Position numbers and translations under genes: made by a program. Shown in pieces: positions 11,501 through 23,500 of a DNA stretch of 60,000 nucleotides. The notes under the pieces are model-generated. The model ran no database searches and was not told the DNA's origin. It was given only the letters and a program-made list of their open reading frames with translations. The stretch's first letter is position 1; every line of letters starts with the position of its first letter. Location of the stretch: assembly GCF_932526225.1 (NCBI RefSeq), contig NC_064040.1, positions 13,618,856-13,678,855 on the forward strand, read 5' to 3'. Source of the stretch: Nematostella vectensis (lineage: Eukaryota > Cnidaria > Anthozoa > Actiniaria > Edwardsiidae).

Positions 11501-14500
11501 CCAAACCTCTCCTGCATTTCATACACTGCCTATCCTAAACCTCTCCTGCATTTCATACACTGCCTATCCCAAACCTCTCCTGCATTTCATACACTGCCTA
11601 TCCCAAACCTCTCCTGCATTTCATACACTGCCTATCCCAAACCTCTCCTGCATTTCATACACTGCCTATCCCAAACCTCTCCTGCATTTCATACACTGCC
11701 TATCCCAAACCTCTCCTGCATTTCATACGGTGCCTATCCCAAACCTCTCCTGCATTTCATACACTGCCTATCCTAAACCTCTCCTGCATTTCATACGGTG
11801 CCTATCCCAAACCTCTCCTGCATTTCATACACTGCCTATCCTAAACCTCTCCTGCATTTCATACACTGCCTATCCCAAACCTCTCCTGCATTTCATACAC
11901 TGCCTATCCTAAACCTCTCCTGCATTTCATACACTGCCTATCCCAAACCTCTCCTGCATTTCATACACTGCCTATCCTAAACCTCTCCTGCATTTCATAC
12001 GGTGCCTATCCCAAACCTCTCCTGCATTTCATACACTGCCTATCCTAAACCTCTCCTGCATTTCATACACTGCCTATCCCAAACCTCTCCTGCATTTCAT
12101 ACACTGTCTATCCCAAACCTCTCCTGCATTTCATACACTGCCTATCCCAAACCTCTCCTGCATTTCATACACTGCCTATCCCAAACCTCTCCTGCATTTC
12201 ATACACTGCCTATCCTAAACCTCTCCTGCATTTCATACACTGCCTATCCCAAACCTCTCCTGCATTTCATACACTGCCTATCCCAAACCTCTCCTGCATT
12301 TCATACACTGCCCATCCCAAACCTCTCCTGCATTTCATACACTGCCTATCCTAAACCTCTCCTGCATTTCATACGGTGCCTATCCCAAACCTCTCCTGCA
12401 TTTCATACACTGCCTATCCCAAACCTCTCCTGCATTTCATACACTGCCTATCCCAAACCTCTCCTGCATTTCATACACTGCCCATCCCAAACCTCTCCTG
12501 CATTTCATACACTGCCTATCCTAAACCTCTCCTGCATTTCATACACTGCCTATCCCAAACCTCTCCTGCATTTCATACGGTGCCTATCCTAAACCTCTCC
12601 TGCATTTCATACACTGCCTATCCCAAACCTCTCCTGCATTTCATACACTGCCTATCCTAAACCTCTCCTGCATTTCATACACTGCCTATCCCAAACCTCT
12701 CCTGCATTTCATACACTGTCTATCCCAAACCTCTCCTGCATTTCATACACTGCCTATCCTAAACCTCTCCTGCATTTCATACACTGCCTATCCCAAACCT
12801 CTCCTGCATTTCATACACTGCCTATCCCAAACCTCTCCTGCATTTCATACACTGCCTATCCTAAACCTCTCCTGCATTTCATACGGTGCCTATCCCAAAC
12901 CTCTCCTGAATTTCATACACTGCCTATCCCAAACCTCTCCTGCATTTCATACGGTGCCTATCCCAAACCTCTCCTGAATTTCATACGGTGCCTATCCCAA
13001 ACCTCTCCTGCATTTCATACACTGCCTATCCCAAACCTCTCCTGCATTTCATACACTGCCTATCCCAAACCTCTCCTGCATTTCATACACTGCCTATCCC
13101 AAACCTCTCCTGCATTTCATACACTGCCTATTTCAAACCTCTCCTGCATTTCATACACTGCCTATCACAAACCTCTCCTGTATTTCATACACTGCCTATT
13201 TCAAACCTCTCCTGAATTTCATACGGTGCCTATCCCAAACCTCTCCTGCATTTCATACACTGCCTATCCCAAACCTCTCCTGCATTTCATACACTGCCTA
13301 TCCTAAACCTCTCCTGCATTTCATACACTGCCTATCCCAAACCTCTCCTGCATTTCATACACTGCCCATCCCAAACCTCTCCTGCATTTCATACACTGCC
13401 TATCCCAAACCTCTCCTGCATTTCATACACTGCCTATCCCAAACCTCTCCTGAATTTCATACACTGCCTATCCTAAACCTCTCCTGTATTTCATACACTG
13501 CCTATCCAAAACCTCTCCTGCATTTCATACACTGCCTATCCCAAACCTCTCCTGCATTTCATACACTGCCTATCCCAAACCTCTCCTGCATTTCATACAC
13601 TGCCCATCCCAAACCTCTCCTGCATTTCATACACTGCCTATCCTAAACCTCTCCTGCATTTCATACGGTGCCTATCCCAAACCTCTCCTGAATTTCATAC
13701 ACTGCCTATCCCAAACCTCTCCTGCATTTCATACGGTGCCTATCCCAAACCTCTCCTGCATTTCATACGGTGCCTATCCCAAACCTCTCCTGCATTTCAT
13801 ACACTGCCTATCCCAAACCTCTCCTGCATTTCATACACTGCCTATCCCAAACCTCTCCTGCATTTCATACGGTGCCTATCCCAAACCTCTCCTGCATTTC
13901 ATACACTGCCTATCACAAACCTCTCCTGTATTTCATACACTGCCTATTTCAAACCTCTCCTGAATTTCATACGGTGCCTATCCCAAACCTCTCCTGCATT
14001 TCATACACTGCCTATCCCAAACCTCTCCTGCATTTCATACACTGCCTATCCCAAACCTCTCCTGCATTTCATACACTGCCTATCCCAAACCTCTCCTGCA
14101 TTTCATACACTGCCTATCCTAAACCTCTCCTGCATTTCATACACTGCCTATCCCAAACCTCTCCTGCATTTCATACACTGCCCATCCCAAACCTCTCCTG
14201 CATTTCATACACTGCCTATCCCAAACCTCTCCTGCATTTCATACACTGCCTATCCCAAGCCTCTCCTGAATTTCATACACTGCCTATCCCAAACCTCTCC
14301 TGCATTTCATACACTGCCTATCCAAAACCTCTCCTGCATTTCATACACTGCCTATCCCAAACCTCTCCTGCATTTCATACACTGCCTATCCTAAACCTCT
14401 CCTGTATTTCATACACTGCCTATCCAAAACCTCTCCTGCATTTCATACACTGCCTATCCCAAACCTCTCCTGCATTTCATACGATGCCTATCCCAAACCT

Positions 14501-17500
14501 CTCCTGCATTTCATACGGTGCCTATCCCAAACCTCTCCTGCATTTCATACACTGCCTATCCCAAACCTCTCCTGCATTTCATACACTGCCTATCCCAAAC
14601 CTCTCCTGCATTTCATACACTGCCTATCCCAAACCTCTCCTGCATTTTATACACTGCCTATCCTAAACCTCTCCTGCATTTCATACACTGCCTATCCCAA
14701 ACCTCTCCTGCATTTCATACACTGCCTATCCCAAACCTCTCCTGCATTTCATACGGTGCCTATCCCAAACCTCTCCTGCATTTCATACGGTGCCTATCCC
14801 AAACCTCTCCTGCATTTCATACACTGCCTATCCCAAACCTCTCCTGAATTTCATACGGTGCCTATCCCAAACCTCTCCTGAATTTCATACGGTGCCTATC
14901 CCAAACCTCTCCTGCATTTCATACACTGCCTATCCCAAACCTCTCCTGTATTTCATACACTGCCTATCCCAAACCTCTCCTGTATTTCATACACTGCCTA
15001 TCCCAAACCTCTCCTGCATTTCATACACTGCCTATCCCAAACCTCTCCTGCATTTCATACACTGCCTATCCCAAACCTTTCCTGAATTTCATACGGTGCC
15101 TATCCCAAACCTCTCCTGCATTTCATACACTGCCTATCCCAAACCTCTCCTGCATTTCATACACTGCCTATCCTAAACCTCTCCTGCATTTCATACGGTG
15201 CCTATCCCAAACCTCTCCTGCATTTCATACACTGCCTATCCTAAACCTCTCCTGCATTTCATACACTGCCTATCCCAAACCTCTCCTGCATTTCATACAC
15301 TGCCTATCCCAAACCTCTCCTGCATTTCATACACTGCCTATCCCAAACCTCTCCTGCATTTCATACGGTGCCTATCCCAAACCTCTCCTGCATTTCATAC
15401 AGTGCCTATCCCAAACCTCTCCTGCATTTCATACAGTGCCTATCCCAAACCTCTCCTGCATTTCATACACTGCCTATCCCAAACCTCTCCTGCATTTCAT
15501 ACACTGCCTATCCCAAACCTCTCCTGAATTTCATACACTGCCTATTTCAAACCTCTCCTGCATTTCATACACTACCTATCCCAAACCTCTCCTGCATTTC
15601 ATACGGTGCCTATCCTAAACCTCTCCTGTATTTCATACACTGCCTATCCCAAACCTCTCCTGCATTTCATACACTGCCTATCCCAAACCTCTCCTGCATT
15701 TCATACACTGCCTATCCCAAACCTCTCCTGCATTTCATACGGTGCCTATCCCAAACCTCTCCTGCATTTCATACACTGCCTATCCTAAACCTCTCCTGCA
15801 TTTCATACACTGCCTATCCCAAACCTCTCCTGCATTTCATACAGTGCCTATCCCAAACCTCTCCTGTAACCACTCTTTCAAATCACACACCACCTATCCT
15901 ACCCTCCTGCGCTGAGCTTTCTGTGTTGCTAGCAAAATACACGAGCAACACAAAGCTCTGCACATGAGGGTATGCCTATCCCAAACCTCTCCTATTTACA
16001 CATGGCCTATCCTCCAATTCACCTACCTCTCGGATTAGAGATTTAGCTTCTTTAGAGATATGTTCAGAGAAAGTGATTTCAGAGTGAGAATGAAATCCCC
16101 ATGGATGAGTATGGACAAAGGTCTAGAAAAAGAACATCAATTAAAATAGAAACATTGTAGATTGTTGTTTTACAACCGGACCTAGTCTAATTGGCAGCTG
16201 TTAGTGCTGTTGTAAGGTTGTGGGGAAGGTATAGTAATACCAGCTTTGGCTAAGAGCAATAAATTGAACCATTCTATAAAAAGAACTGTTTAGAGTGACA
16301 GTTTCCAGTGCACAGTTTCTCGCACCTCTACCATCAGCCTATCAGAAAAAAACTTTACTGAACTAATGCTTGTTTAAGCGCAGGGCTTCAAATAAGCAGC
16401 CCCACGGCGAAAAAAAAAAAACGAGCACACCTCTCCCCTGAGAAAAAAAATTAAATTTTGCACTCCTATTGCTCTAACCTTGAATTTCCCGACTACAAGA
16501 CAATTTTCAAGCTTCCTTTACCCTACAGTTTTCAGAATCTCCAAACCATCCAACAATCACAACCCGTATCTTCTGCTACAGGGATGCCATGTAGCTAGGG
16601 TTGAACTTTATGAACATGTAACATGTGTTTACATTGTTGTTTCTATGGCAACAGAACGGTGAACCCGTTAAATTCACTATTCGCGAAGTGATGTTTCCTA
16701 AGGGAATTTTTAACATAATGTTGTCTTGGGTGAAGACCACCCAAGTGTAAGTCACGCTTGGATCAAGCGCTTGGACGTCTTGATACTTGCTGTATCGACT
16801 ACAGTTACTGCTCCACATCTCACTACTCGAATTGACCGGAATAAGACCAGAATAAAATTAAATCATTCAAAAGAAGGGAACTTTTTTTAGATCTGCATCA
16901 GTTTTTGGACCAGTTTCTGATCTGTTCAAACAAAAAAAGATAGAAAAAAAAAATGTTCCTAATTAGCTGCTATTTATTCCTACCTGGCTGCTATTTATAC
17001 GAACATATCCAAATTCGTTCCCCCGTATTTTTTATTCAGTTGTTTTATACTATGTGTATCTTTTTTTTTGTTATTAACGATTACCCCCCCCCCCTTGCTT
17101 TTAGTTTCTGTTTAGTATCTGTTTAGTTTCTGATTAGTATCTGTTTAGTATCTAAGACATTTTAGTATCTAGGATCACCGAGGTCCATTCCGGGGACCAT
17201 ATGATACTTTTAAAAAAAAGGAAATGAACTTTTTTGCTTTTTTGACCGCCAATTAAAATTTTGCCCATTTGTTTTTTCGGCATTTTCGTAGAATTAAATT
17301 TATATATTGAGAAACATTCGGGTGAACTTTGAGCTTCGTTGAAGGGTTGTAAGTAAGCGATTAGATTTTTTGAAAACGGGCATTTCAAGCGCCGACTTTG
17401 CGCTTGTTTTGTTGCTTCGTTTTGGATATTGTGTGTTTCATTTCGTTGTACTTTTCGCATTTTTCCCGTGCTAATATTGCAGTGACGTCCCTTCCTTACG

Positions 17501-20500
17501 AGGCTAGCGTAAACTGCCTTCCTCTTTTTTCCTTTAGTATTATTCACATCATATTTTTAACGGAAATATCTTTAATTATTCAATTAAAGAAAAAAAAGAT
17601 TTGATAAATGACCATTCAGAAGCAGCCAGCCGTGGAAGATTAGCACGTGGAGAATGTAAAAACAACAAGTCATGAAATTAACAATACCTGAGACGAAGCA
17701 ATTTGTCTAAACAAAGAGCCAGCTTAATATCGGCGCTTGAAATGCCCATTCTCAAAAAATCTAATCGCTTACTTTCAACCCTTCAATGGAGCTCAAAGTT
17801 AACCCGAATGTTTCCCAATATCTTAATTTTTTCTACGAAGACGACGGAAAAAATAATCAGCGAAATTTTACATGGCGGCTAAAAAAGCAAAAAAGTTCAA
17901 TTTCTTCATTTTGAAAGTATTAAATAGTCCCCGGAATGGCCCCTAAAACTTACGATCAACAAAACCGATTGCTTTAACTTTTTATATGCTATTAGAAATG
18001 AAAAGTAGCTAAATAACAATGATAAACAAAACCTTGCCCGCGTATGGTTTTTTTCAGGGGCGAATTTCAAAGTCGGTAAATAACACAGTGTCTGAAAATA
18101 AAAATACGCCAATATCTAAGAATTCCTCTTATGGATTTTAATAAAACTTTCTCTAATAATCGATTAAGGCCTGATGTACAATATCCTATAGCTTGTTAAA
18201 AATGTCCCTGTAGCGAACAGCACTTCGTGAATAGTGAATTTAACGGGTTCACCGTTCCGTTGCCATAAAACAACGATTGTAAATACATGTTACATTTTAT
18301 AAAGCCCTAGCTACATAGCATGGCCAAATAGTTTGATGATCCAATCCCTGTAGCAGAAGATACAAGTTGAGATTGACAGGATGGTTGGGAATTCGGGAAA
18401 CTGTATCGAATCTCCTTAATTCATACTATTTTGATACATGAAATAAGGTGTGACAGAGTCGAACACTGAATCACTTTGTACCGCACTGGCAGTACAGGAT
18501 GCTAAAAGAGGGGGCGTAAGGGTCTGTGGCGATGCGGTTTTGCCTTAAATCTGAAACCGTTTTTCGTATTTTATTCCCCGGTATTGCGGTTTTTCTAGAC
18601 TGCACGGTTTACGGTTACCAAATAGTTATTTCCCTACCTTGCCCATGAGGAGCTCATACATCAGTACGCCCACACTCCACCAGTCAGCGGATGCCCTGAC
18701 CTCCTCAAGTGAAGACAGTTCTAGAAAGAAAGGCCATGAGTATATAAGGGATTCCTAGGTAGGCTGTAATTTCATTATGTTTCATTGTGGTGTTGTTTCG
18801 TGGCCCGCAAAGCATCCATGCTCTGAAAATACATGTTTTACCAGAACAGTATATGTCTTGTATAGTATCATTGTCACGTATTGTTCACGTGTGTCCAGCG
18901 CCTTACCAGGAACGCAGTATCGTTGTTCACGTGCTGTTCACGTGTCTAGCACCTTACCAGGAGCACAGTATCGTTGTTCACGTGCGTCTAGCGCCTTACC
19001 CGGAGCACAGTATCGTTGTTCACGTGCGTCTAGCGCCTTACCCGGAGCACAGTATCGTTGTTCAAGTGCTGTTCACGTGTGTCTAGCGCCTTACCAGGAG
19101 CACAGTATCGCATTCACGTGCGTCTAGTGCCTTACCCGGAGCACAGTATCGTTGTTCACGTGCTGACTCATCCACATGCCTCTCTACCTCGTCCCAAACG
19201 CTAAAGTACGTGAGAAGAATGTGACCTGACTCGTCCAGCAGCAGGTTGTGAGGATTGAGGTCCCTGGGGAAAGGTTTAAAGGTTGTTAGCACAAAAAGAA
19301 GAACCTTAGGAAATAAGGGGCTAGAGGTCCCTAAGGAAAGGTGTAAAGAATGTTAACATAGAGAGAAGAACCTTAGGAAAAGGGGGGAATAATTGTCCCT
19401 TTGCAAAGGCGTAAAGAATGTTAGCACAAAGACAAGAATCCTAAGAAATAGGGGGCTAGAGTTCCCTGAGCAAAGGCGTAAATAGGGTCAGCACAAAGAG
19501 AGGAACCTTAGGTAATAGAGGTAATCACATCAACACCGCCAAGATTTCAGGAATGATGGGGCAGTTGTTTTGCTTGTAAACTTTCGTAGTGCCCCTCTTA
19601 TTGTTTTTTTGCACATCTTACTTTACGTACTAGTAAATCGCACGTTCTGATTGGTCAAGAGTCCATATGTTTTGCGCGCTCCCCAAAACTATATTGTACC
19701 TTTGTATAAAACAAATAGATCTAATTTTTTGTGTGTCTGTCCTAATAGATGCACAGAAGAAGTCATAGCGTTTTCTACCGCCCTACGAGCCTTCAATGCC
19801 TTAATCAACAAATATGTACACAAATGGCAATTGTTAAGTCGGATGCTCCTTTGAGTCACAAATGACGTTAAAGTAAATTTATTGCATGATTTTTCTATAA
19901 TTTCCCGCATTCAGAAGAAAATATGACGAGGTTCATTGGTGTTCGGTTGTGGAACTGATTTCCACGTAATTACCATCTTGTTTAAATAGGTGCATGCCAC
20001 TTGACGGTTTGAAGTTTGAAGCTGCAAAAGCCCAACCTGCTACTTATCTACAAATAACGCCAGAGGAACTTACCTACAAATAATGCCGGTGGAATGTAAA
20101 TGGGACAGTGCCAGCACAACCTCAGCCATCCACGTGCGAATGTACTCCTCGGGAACGTGACAGGGGGAGGAGTTGAAGTATTCATCGAGACGTGCAAACA
20201 GCGACGAACCCTTTCTGGACTCTGTACCCTCTGTCTTATTTGTACCACTGCTAACACCATTTCTACTTCTAATAGTAGTGTTCTTGGAATGTCCAGAACT
20301 ATTTCCAGGAATAGGGGAAGGTGTCCTTGAATAACGACTCTGAGGGAATTTAACGTCTAGATCATTCCCCACACATTCCTCCAAGTTAACTTTGTCCAAG
20401 TCATCGCCAAGGCTGTTGGTGCGCACAGCATCCTGGGAGTCTGTCGTGGATAGAACATACTGTTGAGACTCTATAGGACGAATGAATCCTGACAGGTAGT

Positions 20501-23500
20501 CCCAGAGTCGACCTCCACGCGCATGCTCAAGCAACAGGAAAATCGAGTTGGCCGTCTCGTAATGGCTGTACAAGCGAACCATAAATGGGCATGTTGCCTG
20601 TAATAAAAACCAGAAAAGTGTAAGTCACTCGATACACTGTAATGTTGTTGCTAGCCTATGGAATGACGAAATAACTACATTTCAATCTCAATATAGCTAG
20701 AACATTCAAGGGGAATTGAAAATAGTTTGAGGTATCTGTAGTTCGAGTTAACAAAAAAAACTAAAAACGTATAGATAAAAAATTACTTTGATTTAGCGGA
20801 ATGAAGTCTCCTCGCAGCCGCTTTTAGTTTCGGTCACGCAACATTTCCAGAATGTTGTAGTTATCACGAGTTAAAATCATCTGCACTCTTTATTTGGGCA
20901 GCTAATAATCATTGTTTTGCTCTTCATTAGTAGTCATGTAAGTCCCAGGTATTCTAAATAAGGAACTGATTTTTTTCCTTATAAGGAAGTGACCACGTTC
21001 AAAACAAACACCAATTTTGCTGGATGAAAATTCCAATAACGCCGTGCAGTATTACAGCTGTAAAGATGGGATTCTTTAAACAGTGAAAGAATGCAGGAAC
21101 ACTTAGCCACTTTTTCTTACATAAGCACGCTTTAGAAGCTTTCTTTTTCTGTGATCATGACTCTTTGAGCTTCTTCTTGAATTATGTCCCTCAGACTTGT
21201 GAAGAACCTGGTATAAAATGCAAAAGGGATATGGGTTTGTGGGGTTGGGGGGTTGTGAAGTGTAGCAATCCGTAGAACGCAGTAAAAAAAAAACGAGAAA
21301 AACAAGTGGTATTAAGGGGATGCTAGGCATACAACCCGACCCTTAAACTTGTATAGAATATTGTATGTGTGATTATTTAGACATCGACTGTTTAGAAATA
21401 AGAATTTGATTATCAGACTAGTAAAACCTAGTATAAAACGAGAAAAGAAAGTGGTCATCAGGCATAAGAGCCTATCTTCAAACTCTAAGTTGTATTGAAA
21501 TGACGTTTTTAGGAGATATGCATGATCCCTCGGTGATACAGGCTTTGTCCCCTAAGTAAGAGGACTTGGGATTTGGGTGTAGAAACCTGGCTCTCTACAT
21601 GGGGGACTGTGAATCCCTCGTCTTCTCGTATACGGACGTTAAGCTGGAGAATCTGTGTCCACGATTAGCTATCACAAACTACATACATTGACATATTAAT
21701 TACGGTATTTTCATTTCAAATATATACATAACTTAAAAACAAAATTCAAACATTTACTATTCGAGACCAACCTTCATTATAAATGTTTCGCTTATATCAG
21801 GGTTTTCCACCAGCATAACCTGTTTCAAGAATAAGAATAGATCGATAAATATCTATTCACCTAATTAGCAATGCCAACCATAAGCACAATAAAATGGAGG
21901 ATGGCTCGGTTCTCTTCCTGACTCCGTGTCTCACCTTTCCAGTAATCCCAATCACCTTTAAATTCGACAGTGTGATGCTCTTGTACTTATGGGCACCCTG
22001 TGGTGAAGTCATGTGGGTGTGGGACGGCCCCTCAGTAACCACGTGGTTCGGTTTGTCTTGGTCTTGATCACTGGATGCCTCGCTCTGTTAAGAAAACAAA
22101 ATGCGAAACTTCGCTCGACGTAAAGAAAACAAGAGATAAAGTCCATCTGTCAAACATAAATCCTCTGGCAATAACGCCCGTTTGTTTAAAGGTTAAGCCG
22201 TGCGTGGTTTTGTCTGCATAACATAACCTTCTGTGAATGTTTAGTATGTGGTGTTGACTACATACCTACTGTGAATGTTTAGTGTGTGGTGTTGACTACA
22301 TACCTTCTTTGAATGTTTAGTGTGTGGTGTTGACTACATACCTTCTTTGAATGTTTAGTGTGTGGTGTTGACTACATACCTACTGTGAATGTTTAGTGTG
22401 TGGTGTTGACTGCTACCTTCTGTGAATGTTTAGTGTGTGGTGTTGACTACATACCTACTGTGAATGTTTAGTGTGTGGTGTTGACTACTACCTTCTTTGA
22501 ATGTTTAGTGTGTGGTGTTGACTACATACCTACTGTGAATTTTTAGTGTGTGGTGTTGACTACTACCTACTGTGAATGTTTAGTGTGTGGTGTTGACTAC
22601 ATACCTACTGTGAATGTTTAGTGTGTGGTGTTGACTACTACCTTCTTTGAATGTTTAGTGAGTGGTGTTGACTACTACCTTCTTTGAATGTTTAGTGAGT
22701 GGTGTTGACTACTACCTTCTTTGAATGTTTAGTGTGTGGTGTTGACTACTACCTTCTTTGAATGTTTAGTGAGTGGTGTTGACTACATACCTACTGTGAA
22801 TTTTTAGTGTGTGGTGTTGACTACTACCTACTGTGAATGTTTAGTGTGTGGTGTTGACTACTACCTTCTTTGAATGTTTAGTATGTGGTGTTGACTACTA
22901 CCTTCTTTGAATGTTTAGTGAGTGGTGTTGACTACTACCTTCTTTGAATGTTTAGTGAGTGGTGTTGACTACTACCTTCTTTGAATGTTTAGTGTGTGGT
23001 GTTGACTACTACCTTCTTTGAATGTTTAGTGAGTGGTGTTGACTACATACCTACTGTGAATTTTTAGTGTGTGGTGTTGACTACTACCTACTGTGAATGT
23101 TTAGTGTGTGGTGTTGACTGCTACCTTCTGTGAATGTTTAGTGTGTGGTGTTGACTACATACCTACTGTGAATGTTTAGTGTGTGGTGTTGACTACATAC
23201 CTACTGTGAATGTTTAGTGTGTGGTGTTGACTACATACCTTCTGTGAATGTTTAGTGTGTGGTGTTGACTACATACCTTCTGTGAATGTTTAGTGTGTGG
23301 TGTTGACTACTACCTTCTTTGAATGTTTAGTGTGTGGTGTTGACTATATACCTTCTTTGAATGTTTAGTGTGTGGTGTTGACTACATACCTATTGTGAAT
23401 GTTTAGTGTGTGGTGTTGACTATATACCTTCTTTGAATGTTTAGTGTGTGGTGTTGACTACATACCTACTGTGAATGTTTAGTGTGTGGTGTTGACTACT

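Noticed and set aside
2880-15870. Possible CRISPR-like array
   Set aside because: Units are contiguous with no unique spacers; this is a tandem satellite in an animal genome.
2809-15967. Dozens of plus-strand open frames encoding PIPNLSCISY/TAYPKPLL-type repeats
   Set aside because: They are the 34-bp satellite read in three frames (34 = 3x11+1). The same peptide appears in all frames, there is no start or splice context, and the array lies in an intron of a minus-strand gene.
16990-17160. Repeated (T)TTAGTATCTG words
   Set aside because: A few short imperfect repeats inside the foldback arm, too few to call an array.
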